Notes: generated by a model not told the origin, from the letters alone. Shown: positions 44,874 through 53,311, numbered from the stretch's first letter. The stretch: 64,000 nt of DNA from Vibrio campbellii CAIM 519 = NBRC 15631 = ATCC 25920 (GCF_002163755.1 NZ_CP015863.1:2480001-2544000); one strand, 5' to 3'. Numbers and translations are program-made.

Positions 44874-45911
44874 ATGGAAAACATTCAAACCCTCACTCAG
44901 CTGTTAAACAACAGTCAGTGTGAGTATCAAATCTTCGACCTTGGTCGTCGTATCAAGACCATCGAGCCACAAGTCTTTGCGGATGTGGAAAAAGGTCAAT
45001 GCCCTTACCCATTCCCAATGCAACGCAAAGCGCATTTGGCTATTGCCTACTGGAATGAGCAAAAGCAGCCTTGGATTTGGTTCTTGAAGTTCGAGTTGGA
45101 TGAACGTGGCCTGCTCAAGCAAGCGGATATTGGTAACTTCATTAAATACGTCGTAGAAGCCATGGGTACTCGTTTAAGCGAGGAAATGTCGGAAGAGCAA
45201 CAACAAAAGCTTTCTAACAACCCATACACTTTCAAACCTGCGGAAGAAAAAATGGCCGTCTTCCACAGCCAAGTTCGCGCTAACCTGGACTTACCCACCA
45301 GCCAATATTACGAGCACACCCAGCATTACTTTACCGGTGGTTTAGGTTGGGAAAACTGGCAAACTGTAGGCCTACAAGGCATCACAGATATGGCTGCTCG
45401 CCTAGGCAAAGAACAAAATGCCGTCACCTTACGTAAAGCCCTGAATCATTTACCTAATGAACCGCTTTACGCTCTACTTGGTGCGCTTGAACATGTTGAT
45501 CTGCAAGAACGTTTAGCAGAGCGCATTGCCGAGAAAGCGCAGCAAGAAATCGAAAGTAACGAGCCAGACCTGTTCTTACTTTCTGCTCTGATTCGAGCTC
45601 AGGCGGGCGCACCAATCGAGGTATCACAGCCCATCTTGAAAACGATTTTGCAAAGCCCGCGCTTGAGCCACCAAGAAGTGTTGATCGGTATTGCTGGCCG
45701 TACATGGCACTTATTAGCCGACGCAGATATCGCTGAACAATTTTTACTGCGCCTCGCACAAACGGGGAACCAAGCCCTATTTAATCAGTTGTTTGCCGAT
45801 TTAGTTATGCTACCAGAGCTAAGAATGGTATTGCTGCCTTTGTTGCACTCTAGCCCATCGGAAGAGCTAGCGACGGCATTGGTAAAACTGCAGCAAGCAA
45901 CAAAAGGATAA
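44874..45911 (+). CDS. DUF3549 family protein
   Basis: A 345-residue cytosolic protein matching the vibrio/Shewanella family DUF3549. The first half includes QIFDLGRRIKTIEP and QRKAHLAIAYWNEQKQPWIW; the second half is alpha-helical, with short Leu-rich repeats like a HEAT/TPR array. No catalytic motif is visible and the function is unknown. The ATG at 44874 has AGG 12 nt upstream; ATG 44862 is an alternative. It is followed 13 bp later by the DUF3301 gene. Confidence 0.85.
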   Translation: MENIQTLTQLLNNSQCEYQIFDLGRRIKTIEPQVFADVEKGQCPYPFPMQRKAHLAIAYWNEQKQPWIWFLKFELDERGLLKQADIGNFIKYVVEAMGTRLSEEMSEEQQQKLSNNPYTFKPAEEKMAVFHSQVRANLDLPTSQYYEHTQHYFTGGLGWENWQTVGLQGITDMAARLGKEQNAVTLRKALNHLPNEPLYALLGALEHVDLQERLAERIAEKAQQEIESNEPDLFLLSALIRAQAGAPIEVSQPILKTILQSPRLSHQEVLIGIAGRTWHLLADADIAEQFLLRLAQTGNQALFNQLFADLVMLPELRMVLLPLLHSSPSEELATALVKLQQATKG

Positions 45912-45924
45912 TAAAGGATTAGGG

Positions 45925-46224
45925 ATGATCGGTGACCTATTAGCCATTTTAGGATTGTGCTTCTTCTGTTTTTTGTTTTGGCAGCAACGACGTCAATCAG
46001 AGTTGGCAAAAGCGGCCATTACACGTAAATGTGAGCAGTTAGATCTGCAATTGGTGAGCATTGCATTTGGTGCGCATAAATTGAAAACGCCAGACGGGAT
46101 CTGGCGTTGGCATACAGTGTATCAATTTGAGTTTTCATCCCTTGGTGATGATTGCTACCAAGGTGAGTTAACGATGATCGGGTTTAGGCCGCTGAACTTT
46201 CACCTACCGCCACATCGCTTGTGA
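45925..46224 (+). CDS. DUF3301 family membrane protein
   Basis: A 99-residue protein with one N-terminal membrane helix (about residues 3-20, LLAILGLCFFCFLFW) and a basic QQRRQSE after it, so the C-terminal domain is probably cytosolic. The C-terminal GIWRWHTVYQFEFSSLGDDCYQGELTMIGFRP is the DUF3301 signature. Function unknown. Its last 41 bp overlap the 3' end of the convergent GNAT gene. Confidence 0.85.
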   Translation: MIGDLLAILGLCFFCFLFWQQRRQSELAKAAITRKCEQLDLQLVSIAFGAHKLKTPDGIWRWHTVYQFEFSSLGDDCYQGELTMIGFRPLNFHLPPHRL

Positions 46225-46690
46225 ATTCCATTTCAAAGCAAGGGCCGTAAAGGTCCTTGCTTTCTCTTTTCTTCGTAAATCCCAATTTTTCCAGTACTGC
46301 CATGGATGCTTCGTGGTGGCTATTCACACTTGCTTTGACTTTGTGCAGCCCAAGCTCACGGCACGCTTTCGGGAAAAACGCCTTTAGCGCTTCTGTCGCT
46401 AAGCCTTTGCCCCAATAAGCCTTATCAAAGATAAAACCTAGCTCTGGTTCATGATCTAGGTTTGAAATGAACACGTGTCCCATGTAATCACGGCTTGTAC
46501 TCTCAAGCACCGCCATACTGTGGACATTCTCATCATCCAAGATCTTCTCAAACAACTGTTTGGCAGAAGATACGGTATGAGGTCCATTCATCTCTGCGCG
46601 GTTTTTAGCGCAGCAATTTAACATCACGAACTCTAGTTGCAACGACTCACTGTAGGGTAGAAGAAGCATTCTTCTGGTTACTATGGTCAC
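46184..46690 (-). CDS. GNAT-family N-acetyltransferase (RimJ/RimL type)
   Basis: A 168-residue acetyltransferase. The pattern ELGFIFDKAYWGKGLATEALKAF has the acetyl-CoA loop (WGKGLA), and HHEASMAVLEKLGFTKK is the RimJ/RimL-type motif B. The substrate is unknown. It overlaps the DUF3301 gene tail to tail by 41 bp. The region upstream (46691-46927) has no other gene I can see. Confidence 0.85.
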   Translation of the reverse strand: MTIVTRRMLLLPYSESLQLEFVMLNCCAKNRAEMNGPHTVSSAKQLFEKILDDENVHSMAVLESTSRDYMGHVFISNLDHEPELGFIFDKAYWGKGLATEALKAFFPKACRELGLHKVKASVNSHHEASMAVLEKLGFTKKRESKDLYGPCFEMEFTSDVAVGESSAA

Positions 46691-46927
46691 ATCTGTTCCT
46701 TGATTACAGCAAACTTAATTTATCCACATAGCAAAATTCAATAACGATAGTTTTGTTACGCTATGACATTGTTATGCGGCATATAACGCCTTTTGAGAAG
46801 CCGAAAGTTAAACCAACTGATTGGAAAGGATATTGATCTGGATTGTTTTTTATTCAGTGTTATGAGGAATTTATAAACTTTGTGATACTGACACTTTTAA
46901 TTATTGTAAGTTGTGCAAGTACAAAAT

Positions 46928-47332
46928 AAGAAAGACCCCGTTACTAGCGTATCGGGGTCATAGTCTTACTCGCAGCAGTCCGGCTACTAATTAGTGCTCC
47001 ATGCATCATCCATAATAGTGGCTGATTCCGTCAGCTTAGTCCTTACGTCGCCGTCCTAGCGGTGTCCTTATCATCCTGATAGCTAACATTCCTCGTTAGC
47101 GCGCTTCACTTGTTCCTTGAGCGGTGTCCTTTGCATCGTCCTGATGCTGTCCTTACCTCAATCCTATGAGGGGTCCATTGTCTTTCCTTAGTCATCAACA
47201 TCCTATTGATGATTGTGTCCTTACAATGTCCTACGCTCCTTGCTTGATCACTCATCCTGAACAATCAAATCGTCGTCCTGACGATGACCAAATCCTTGGT
47301 GCTTTCCTGTTCCATGTCTGCTTCCTGCCGAC
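46928..47332 (-). ncRNA. csrB: CsrB-family regulatory RNA (CsrA-sequestering)
   Basis: On the minus strand a roughly 405-nt region holds about 20 AGGA motifs, many in the loops of small hairpins, for example GCATCAGGACGATGC and CATCAATAGGATGTTGATG. This is the hallmark of CsrB/CsrC RNAs, which titrate the translational regulator CsrA. The RNA ends at an intrinsic terminator (GACCCCG ... CGGGGTC, then TTTCTTATTTTG). Its 5' end (GTCGGCAGGAAGCAGACA) resembles the E. coli CsrB start. The neighbours yqcC and truC also lie beside csrB in E. coli. Vibrios have several CsrB copies; which one this is cannot be told here. Confidence 0.93.
46934..46959 (-). terminator. terminator of the CsrB RNA
   Basis: GACCCCG and CGGGGTC form a 7-bp GC-rich stem with a 12-nt loop. 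On the minus strand TTTCTTATTTTG follows. Confidence 0.85.
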
Positions 47333-47339
47333 AAGGTTT

Positions 47340-47367
47340 AATTTACGCTTTTCCCTTTAAATCACAA
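47340..47367 (-). promoter_or_regulatory. csrB promoter
   Basis: On the minus strand TTGTGA (47362-47367), a 16-bp spacer, and TAAATT (47340-47345) are placed 7 nt before the predicted first base at 47332. The spacing fits a sigma-70 promoter. Confidence 0.7.
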
Positions 47368-47491
47368 TCTACCCTAGGAAATCTTTTGCTGAAAAACTTA
47401 GTTAACAGCATGTTAAAATGATATTTTTCATAGGCTTAAAGATAAAAATTTCTGTTTGGCTGATGACGAAATCGTTTTCTCTCACAACCCG

Positions 47492-47509
47492 TGTGAGAGA
47501 TCTCGCACA
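47492..47509. promoter_or_regulatory. VarA (UvrY/GacA) binding site upstream of csrB
   Basis: TGTGAGAGATCTCGCACA is an 18-bp palindrome nearly identical to the UvrY site of E. coli csrB (TGTGAGAGATCTCTTACA). It is centred about 168 bp upstream of the predicted csrB start, similar to the far-upstream placement in E. coli. In vibrios VarS/VarA activates the csr RNAs. The AT-rich stretch between (47370-47460) could bind IHF; I do not claim a site. The rest of 47333-47588 also carries the promoter of the plus-strand gene at 47589. Confidence 0.88.
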
Positions 47510-47588
47510 AGGCACTGCCGAAATTGCTATTCGCTAAAATGTGTAGCGCAAAGTATGATGATATAAGTCATTTTAGTAGGGACAAATT

Positions 47589-47882
47589 ATGTTAACTCAA
47601 GACGTCACTAAAGAGCTGGAAGCCGTGATGGAAAAGTTGCAACAGCAAGGTAAAGAGCCGACCGTTGCTCTCGTTAAAGCTCGAATGAAAACACCTGTAC
47701 CGATGCCAGCATTAATCGCAACCATCAAAAGTTGGAAGAGCGCCAACCGCATTCCTAAAGTCGAGGTTGCGGTTCAAACGCCGAAAGAAGAAGATCGTAT
47801 TGTTGCGCTGGAGAATACGGTGGCGAAGTTGGTTGCTCGTGTAGAAGAACTAGAAACAAAGCTGAGTGAGAAAACATCATGA
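47589..47882 (+). CDS. small KfrA_N-like protein with coiled-coil C-terminus
   Basis: A 97-residue cytosolic protein. Residues about 18-50 (GKEPTVALVKARMKTPVPM and SWKSAN) resemble the helix-turn-helix region of KfrA_N-type DNA-binding proteins (pattern G..PTv..V). Residues about 68-93 (EDRIVALENTVAKLVARVEE) are a heptad coiled coil. I do not recognise a named family. It may bind DNA as a dimer, which is inference. Its stop overlaps the next start (ATGA), so it is coupled to the UPF0178 gene. Confidence 0.75.
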   Translation: MLTQDVTKELEAVMEKLQQQGKEPTVALVKARMKTPVPMPALIATIKSWKSANRIPKVEVAVQTPKEEDRIVALENTVAKLVARVEELETKLSEKTS

Positions 47883-48322
47883 AACTGTGGGTAGATGCGG
47901 ATGCTTGTCCGAAAGTAATCAGAGAGACGATTGTACGTGCTGCTGAGCGAACTGGCGTTGAATGCACATTTGTAGCGAACCATGTGGTCCCTGTCCCCAA
48001 GCGTGCCAATATTCACTCTCTGCAAGTACCCGCTGGCTTTGATATTGCCGATAACGAAATCGTCCGTCGCGTGGAAGCAAATGACTTAGTGATCACGTCT
48101 GATATTCCCTTGGCAGACGAAGTGATCAGCAAAGGTGCTCAAGCACTAAGCTCACGAGGCGAGTTATATACCAAAGACACCATCAAAGCGCGCTTAAACA
48201 TTCGTGATTTCATGGATACCATGCGCTCAAGTGGCATTCAGACTGGCGGCCCTGCGGCTCTGTCTCAAACAGAACGTCGCGAGTTCGCAAATCATCTCGA
48301 TAGAATCCTTGCTAAGCGTTGA
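47879..48322 (+). CDS. yaiI: UPF0178 family protein (YaiI/YqxD)
   Basis: A 147-residue protein matching UPF0178. KLWVDADACPKVIRE at the N-terminus, DIPLADEVISKG and GGPAALSQTERREFANHLDR near the end are conserved. The early Asp pattern (VDADACP) recalls a PIN-like nuclease or metal site, but the function is not established. It is translationally coupled to the preceding coiled-coil gene. Confidence 0.88.
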   Translation: MKLWVDADACPKVIRETIVRAAERTGVECTFVANHVVPVPKRANIHSLQVPAGFDIADNEIVRRVEANDLVITSDIPLADEVISKGAQALSSRGELYTKDTIKARLNIRDFMDTMRSSGIQTGGPAALSQTERREFANHLDRILAKR

Positions 48323-48376
48323 TGCCCCTCCTTCCTCTCTCACATCAGCGGATTAATAGGCTATACCATAAAACAA

Positions 48377-48401
48377 AAAGCCTGCGATAGACGCAGGCTT
48401 T
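48377..48401 (-). terminator. intrinsic terminator after the AbgT-type gene
   Basis: AAAGCCTGCG and CGCAGGCTTT form a 10-bp stem with a 5-nt loop; TTGTTTTATG follows on the minus strand. Confidence 0.9.
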
Positions 48402-48425
48402 GATTGAGCTGAGTGAGGTTACCAA

Positions 48426-50012
48426 TTAAGGCGTGTAGTACGTTGCCGCACCAGGACCTACTGGTAAACCAAATACGAATACCCATAGGTAGAACAGTAC
48501 GCTCCAGCCAACAATGAAAACGATTGAGTAAGGCAGCATGGTCGCGATCAGTGTACCGATACCTAGATTCTTCATGTAGCGTGTTGCTACTGCAAGAATA
48601 AGACCGAAGTAGCTCATCATCGGAGTGATGATGTTCGTCGTTGAGTCACCGATACGGTAAGCCGCCTGAATCGTTTCTGGCGCGTAGCCAACAAGCATTA
48701 GCATAGGAACGAAGATTGGTGCTGTCACAGCCCATTGCGCCGATGCCGAGCCAATCATCAAGTTGATGAAGCCACACATTAGGATGAAGGCGAAGAACAG
48801 CATTGGACCAGTTAGACCGATTTCTTGCAGGAAGCTTGCACCCGCTACCGCGAATACTTGACCAAAGTTTGTCCACTTGAAGAAGGCAACAAATTGAGCC
48901 GCGAAGAATACCAAAACAATGTACATGCCCATTGAAGACATTGAATTTGACATTGCATCAATCACATCGCGATCATTTTTCATGGTGCCAACAACGCGAC
49001 CGTAAACAAAGCCCGGTACTGCGAAGAAAACAAAGATGAACGCAACAATACTCTTCAGGAAGGGAGAGCCTGCAACTGTGCCAGCATCAGAGCGCAGAAC
49101 ACCGTCAGCTGGAACGATAGTCCAAGCAAGTAGTGCAGAAACCGCCAGTACCGCAATACCTGCTAGTTTTAGACCTTTCTTCTCTACGTCAGTCAAACCA
49201 CCCATCTTATCTTGAGATAGGTCTTCGGCCGCTTCTTCATCATTGTATTTGCCAAGTTTTGGCTCAACGATCTTCTCAGTAACAAATGCACCAGTAATCG
49301 CGATGAAGAAAGTAGAAACAAACATGAAGTACCAGTTTACTTCTGGGCCTACTGTGTAAGTTGGGTCAATCATCTGTGCAGCTGTTTCAGTGATACCTGA
49401 AAGCAGTGGGTCAACCGTACCAATCAGTAGGTTTGCAGAGTAACCACCAGATACACCAGCAAACGCTGCTGCTAGACCAGCAAGTGGGTGACGACCTAGA
49501 GAGTGGAACAGCATTGCCGCCAGTGGGATCAACACCACATAGCCAAGCTCAGAAGCCGTATTTGAAATGATACCAGCGAAAACTACCGTTACCGTAACCA
49601 TGCGCTGAGAAGCGCCCATTACTAGGCCACGCATTGCAGCAGAAAGTAGTCCAGAATGTTCTGCAATGGCAACACCAAGCATCGCAACCAGTACAGTACC
49701 TAACGGTGCGAAGCCTACGAAGTTTTTCACTAGGTTAGTAACAATCAGTTGTAAGCCTTCAGCGTTTAACAGGCTAACGACTTGAATCATGCCGTCGGCA
49801 GCGCGACCAGGTGCGCCTTCAGGGCGAGGGTCAACAACGGAAACTTCGAAGTAACCTGCAATACCGGACATGACTAGGATTGCAAGACAGAAAATAGCGA
49901 AAAGTGTGATTGGATGGGGTAATAGGTTCCCCAAATATTCAACTGTATCTAAGAAGCGCGTGAACATTGGCTTCTTTGGTGAGTTTTGTTTCATTGAAGC
50001 AGATGAACTCAT
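48426..50012 (-). CDS. AbgT-family transporter
   Basis: An inner-membrane transporter of 528 residues with about 11-12 hydrophobic segments. The family members carry p-aminobenzoyl-glutamate (E. coli AbgT) or export sulfonamides and folate-like compounds (MtrF). The block NTASELGYVVLIPLAAMLFHSLGRHPLAG and ASAQWAVTAPIFVPMLMLVGYAPE are characteristic. The start at 50012 (MSSSASMKQ) has AAGGAGGG 6 nt upstream; the frame extends 14 codons further without such a site. No abgAB hydrolase genes lie nearby, so the physiological substrate is open. Confidence 0.9.
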   Translation of the reverse strand: MSSSASMKQNSPKKPMFTRFLDTVEYLGNLLPHPITLFAIFCLAILVMSGIAGYFEVSVVDPRPEGAPGRAADGMIQVVSLLNAEGLQLIVTNLVKNFVGFAPLGTVLVAMLGVAIAEHSGLLSAAMRGLVMGASQRMVTVTVVFAGIISNTASELGYVVLIPLAAMLFHSLGRHPLAGLAAAFAGVSGGYSANLLIGTVDPLLSGITETAAQMIDPTYTVGPEVNWYFMFVSTFFIAITGAFVTEKIVEPKLGKYNDEEAAEDLSQDKMGGLTDVEKKGLKLAGIAVLAVSALLAWTIVPADGVLRSDAGTVAGSPFLKSIVAFIFVFFAVPGFVYGRVVGTMKNDRDVIDAMSNSMSSMGMYIVLVFFAAQFVAFFKWTNFGQVFAVAGASFLQEIGLTGPMLFFAFILMCGFINLMIGSASAQWAVTAPIFVPMLMLVGYAPETIQAAYRIGDSTTNIITPMMSYFGLILAVATRYMKNLGIGTLIATMLPYSIVFIVGWSVLFYLWVFVFGLPVGPGAATYYTP

Positions 50013-50240
50013 CTGTTCCCTCCTTGTATGTATTCCTGCGCACAAGTAACACAAATGTCACTAAGCATGCGCAGGGTACTCGACACAAGGGTTAAGTAAA
50101 AGTTCAAAACGTTACAGAATGTAAACAAAAGCCGAACTTATGACCTATTTTTAACAAATAAGCAGTTACATCAACCACATAAAAATTATAGAACAGAGTT
50201 ATAGATAACCACGCCTCATAAATTATTCCGATATTTAAGG

Positions 50241-50366
50241 TTATTTCTGAACAGCCTTAAAACGCGGGTTTGTCTTGCAGATAACGTACAAACGCCCTCT
50301 TCGCTTAACGATTTGGCAATCTGGGTGACGGCCTTTTGCGCTCTTCAATGATTTAACCACTTTCAT
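50241..50366 (-). CDS. rpmJ2: 50S ribosomal protein L36, zinc-independent type
   Basis: A 41-residue protein, MKVVKSLKSAKGRHPD continuing to RGRLYVICKTNPRFK. It has only two Cys and lacks the four-ligand zinc site of the standard L36, so it is the C-minus paralogue (YkgO type). It would replace zinc-binding L36 when zinc is short. It starts 3 bp after rpmE2 and shares its Zur-controlled promoter. The ATG at 50366 is preceded by AAGG (ATTAAGGTATG). Confidence 0.93.
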   Translation of the reverse strand: MKVVKSLKSAKGRHPDCQIVKRRGRLYVICKTNPRFKAVQK

Positions 50367-50369
50367 ACC

Positions 50370-50630
50370 TTAATCCTTATCTTTGTCAAATTGCCCAAAA
50401 CGGCGATTAAAGTTCGCGATACGGCCTTCTGCTTGAACCACACGTTGCTTACCTGTGTAGAACGGATGGGACTCAGACGAAACGTCTAACGTGAAGTACG
50501 GGTAAGTTTTTCCGTCTTTCCACTCGATAGTGCGATCAGTTTGCAGCGTTGAGCCAACCACAAAATATTCATCTACGCTGGTGTCGTGAAATACCACAGG
50601 TCGGTATTCGGGGTGGATACCTGGCTTCAT
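50370..50630 (-). CDS. rpmE2: 50S ribosomal protein L31 type B
   Basis: An 86-residue L31 paralogue (YkgM type). It reads MKPGIHPEYRPVVFHD, DRTIEWKDGKTYPYFTLDVSSESHPFYTGKQR and ends in FNRRFGQ. It lacks the CXXC zinc ligands of L31A. Under zinc limitation it displaces L31A and frees its zinc. The Zur box upstream overlaps the promoter, so it is repressed in zinc-rich cells. The GAGGG sequence precedes the ATG. Confidence 0.96.
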   Translation of the reverse strand: MKPGIHPEYRPVVFHDTSVDEYFVVGSTLQTDRTIEWKDGKTYPYFTLDVSSESHPFYTGKQRVVQAEGRIANFNRRFGQFDKDKD

Positions 50631-50649
50631 AAAATTTCCCTCTTGATTT

Positions 50650-50668
50650 AATGTTATGTTATAACATT
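50650..50668. promoter_or_regulatory. Zur operator upstream of rpmE2-rpmJ2
   Basis: AATGTTATGTTATAACATT matches the gammaproteobacterial Zur consensus (AATGTTATANTATAACATT) at all but the central positions. It overlaps the -10 of a good promoter: TTGAGA at 50684-50689, 17-bp spacer, TGTTAT at 50661-50666, read on the minus strand. It is 20 bp before the rpmE2 start. Confidence 0.9.
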
Positions 50669-50751
50669 TTAATTAATAATCATTCTCAAAAAGAAAAGCA
50701 AGCGAAATTTGTGATACTTTCATTCTCAAACCTTTCATCAAGACACAAACC

Positions 50752-51447
50752 ATGTATTCCATAGAGCCAATTGGCATTATTGAAAGCCCGTATAAAGAGA
50801 AGTTCGCTGTTCCTCGCCAGCCACGTTTAGTGCCCGCAGCGCGATCTCGCGTTAAACTTCAGGGCGCAGCAAATAGTCCTGAAGCCGTGCGCGGATTGGA
50901 GCAGTTTTCTCATGTGTGGTTACTGTTTTTGTTTGATCAGAACTTAGAAGCGGGATGGAAGCCAACTGTGCGCCCACCCCGCCTGGGCGGCAACGAACGT
51001 GTTGGCGTATTTGCTTCACGTTCTACCTTCAGACCCAACGGTATCGGCATGTCCGCAGTAGAGGTCAAAGGCATCAGCAAGAAAGGCGATCAGATCTATT
51101 TGGAGCTGGGTAACGTAGACTTGGTCGATGGCACGCCGATTGTCGATATCAAACCATATATCCCCTACTCGGATTCGATTGTAGAAGCGCAAGGTGGTTA
51201 TGCCGAAGACGAGCCTGAAACTTCGCAGGTAGACTTCTCTGATATTGCACTGGCAACACTCAAAAAGCGTAGCGATACTGAGTATGTCAAAGCGGTAATC
51301 GAACAAGTTCTGGCGCAAGATCCCCGTCCGGCTTACAAGAAAAACAAGCCTGATAGTAAGGAATATGCGGTAAATTTGTTCGATCTGAACGTCAAGTTCA
51401 CAGTAAGCGATAACTTAATAACAGTTACTGCGATTGAAAGCTTTTGA
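50752..51447 (+). CDS. trmO: tRNA (N6-threonylcarbamoyladenosine-37) methyltransferase TrmO
   Basis: Methylates t6A37 of threonine tRNA to m6t6A using SAM. The 231-residue protein has the single-sheet TsaA fold: IGIIESPYKEKFAVPRQP at the N-terminus, then ERVGVFASRSTFRPNGIGMS and VDGTPIVDIKPYIPYSDS. The C-terminal NLFDLNVKFTVSDN is typical. It precedes proS, as in E. coli. Confidence 0.93.
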   Translation: MYSIEPIGIIESPYKEKFAVPRQPRLVPAARSRVKLQGAANSPEAVRGLEQFSHVWLLFLFDQNLEAGWKPTVRPPRLGGNERVGVFASRSTFRPNGIGMSAVEVKGISKKGDQIYLELGNVDLVDGTPIVDIKPYIPYSDSIVEAQGGYAEDEPETSQVDFSDIALATLKKRSDTEYVKAVIEQVLAQDPRPAYKKNKPDSKEYAVNLFDLNVKFTVSDNLITVTAIESF

Positions 51448-51558
51448 CAAAGGCATTTGGCTGATATTATAAGCGGCTAACAATTTTCCCTTCGTGGGAC
51501 CTCCAAACTCTTGTCCATTCCGGCTTGAGTATCTAACTTTAATAAACGGATAAATTTA

Positions 51559-53274
51559 ATGCGTACCAGTAATTATCTTCTTTCTACTCTGAAGGAGACT
51601 CCAAACGACGCAGAAGTAGTGAGCCACAAGCTCATGCTACGCGCGGGTATGATCCGTAAGCTGGCTTCAGGTCTATACACCTGGCTGCCTACTGGTCTAC
51701 GTGTGCTGCGTAAAGTCGAAAACATCGTTCGTCAAGAAATCGACAATGCAGGTGCAGTCGAAACTTTGATGCCCGTTGTTCAGCCGTTTGAACTATGGGA
51801 AGAGACAGGTCGTTCTGAGAAGATGGGTCCTGAGCTACTTCGCTTTACTGACCGTCATACTCGTCCGTTTGTTCTTAGCCCTACAGCTGAAGAAGTGATC
51901 ACTAGCCTTGTGCGTAACGAAGTGAGCTCTTACAAACATCTTCCGCTAAACCTGTACCAAATCCAGACTAAATTCCGTGATGAGCGTCGCCCACGTTTCG
52001 GTGTAATGCGTGCACGTGAATTCTGCATGATGGATGCATACAGCTTCGACATCGACAAAGAAGGTCTAGAGAAATCTTACCAAGCGATGCACGATGCTTA
52101 CTGTAAAGCATTCGATCGCATGGGTCTTGAGTACCGCCCAGTACTTGCTGACTCTGGCGCTATCGGTGGTAGCGGCTCTCAAGAGTTCCACGTACTTGCT
52201 GAAAGCGGCGAAGACCTAATCGCATTCTCTACTGAGTCTGATTACGCAGCGAACATCGAAAAAGCAGAAGCAGCAGCGCCTGCAGGTGAGCGTGCTGAGC
52301 CAACTCAAGAGATGACGCTGGTTGATACGCCAAACGCGAAAACAATCGCTGAGCTTGTTGAACAGTTCGACATGCCTATCGAGAAGACAGTTAAGACGCT
52401 TTTCGTTAAAGCATCTGATGAAATAGAAGCAGATATCATCGCGCTTATCATCCGTGGCGACCACGAACTGAACGAAGTAAAAGCGGAAAACCTTCCTCAA
52501 GTTGCGGCTCCTCTAGAGATGGCTACAGAAGAAGAAATTCGTGCACTGATTGGTGCAGGTCCTGGCTCTATAGGCCCAGTAAACCTTGAACTGCCATTCA
52601 TTGTTGACCGCACAGTAGCTGTAATGAGCGACTTCGGCGCAGGCGCTAACATTGATGACAAACACTACTTCGGTATCAACTGGTGCCGTGACGTTGAGCT
52701 AGGCCAAGTTGAAGATCTACGTAACGTAGTAGAAGGCGATCCAAGCCCATGTGGTCAAGGTACGCTGATGCTTAAACGTGGTATCGAAGTGGGTCACATC
52801 TTCCAGCTAGGTAAAGCATACTCAGAAGCGATGAACTGTGGTGTTCTTGGTCCTGACGGTAAAAACGTAATCCTAGAAATGGGTTGTTACGGTATCGGTG
52901 TTTCACGTGTTGTTGCTTCTGCAATCGAGCAGAACCACGACAAATACGGCATCATCTGGCCAGACGCACTAGCGCCTTTCCAAGTGGCTATCGTTCCTAT
53001 GAACATGCACAAGTCTGAAGAAGTGAAAGAAGCGGCTGAGAAGCTGTACGCTGAACTGACGGCTATGGGTATCGAAGTACTATTCGATGACCGTAAAGAG
53101 CGTCCAGGCGTAATGTTCTCTGATATGGAACTTATCGGTATTCCTCACACTATCGTGATCGGTGATCGTTCAATGAAAGAAGGTAACTTCGAGTACAAGA
53201 ACCGCCGCTCTGGTGAGAAGACAGCCGTTGCGATGGCAGACATCGTTGAGCACGTTAAAGCTCAGCTACAATAA
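51559..53274 (+). CDS. proS: prolyl-tRNA synthetase
   Basis: Class II aminoacyl-tRNA synthetase, 571 residues (E. coli 572). Motif 2 (TKFRDERRPRFGVMRAREFCMMDAYSFD) and motif 3 (GCYGIGVSRVVASAIEQ) are present, with the YbaK-like editing insertion between them (about 230-390; the Cys-aa-tRNA/Ala editing domain) and the C-terminal anticodon-binding domain. It is downstream of trmO and ends at a terminator. Confidence 0.98.
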   Translation: MRTSNYLLSTLKETPNDAEVVSHKLMLRAGMIRKLASGLYTWLPTGLRVLRKVENIVRQEIDNAGAVETLMPVVQPFELWEETGRSEKMGPELLRFTDRHTRPFVLSPTAEEVITSLVRNEVSSYKHLPLNLYQIQTKFRDERRPRFGVMRAREFCMMDAYSFDIDKEGLEKSYQAMHDAYCKAFDRMGLEYRPVLADSGAIGGSGSQEFHVLAESGEDLIAFSTESDYAANIEKAEAAAPAGERAEPTQEMTLVDTPNAKTIAELVEQFDMPIEKTVKTLFVKASDEIEADIIALIIRGDHELNEVKAENLPQVAAPLEMATEEEIRALIGAGPGSIGPVNLELPFIVDRTVAVMSDFGAGANIDDKHYFGINWCRDVELGQVEDLRNVVEGDPSPCGQGTLMLKRGIEVGHIFQLGKAYSEAMNCGVLGPDGKNVILEMGCYGIGVSRVVASAIEQNHDKYGIIWPDALAPFQVAIVPMNMHKSEEVKEAAEKLYAELTAMGIEVLFDDRKERPGVMFSDMELIGIPHTIVIGDRSMKEGNFEYKNRRSGEKTAVAMADIVEHVKAQLQ

Positions 53275-53311
53275 GCTGCACTAAGCACACTGTGCTGAAT
53301 ATAGCGATGAA

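Noticed and set aside
47040..47330. CRISPR-like or tandem repeat array
   Set aside because: The repeated GTCCTTA-type units are too short and unevenly spaced, and they sit in hairpin loops; the pattern is explained by a CsrB RNA.
47166..47360. 64-codon plus-strand open frame
   Set aside because: It lies antisense within the CsrB RNA, has no ribosome site or recognisable protein motif, and its codons only reflect the repeated TCCT/AGGA units.
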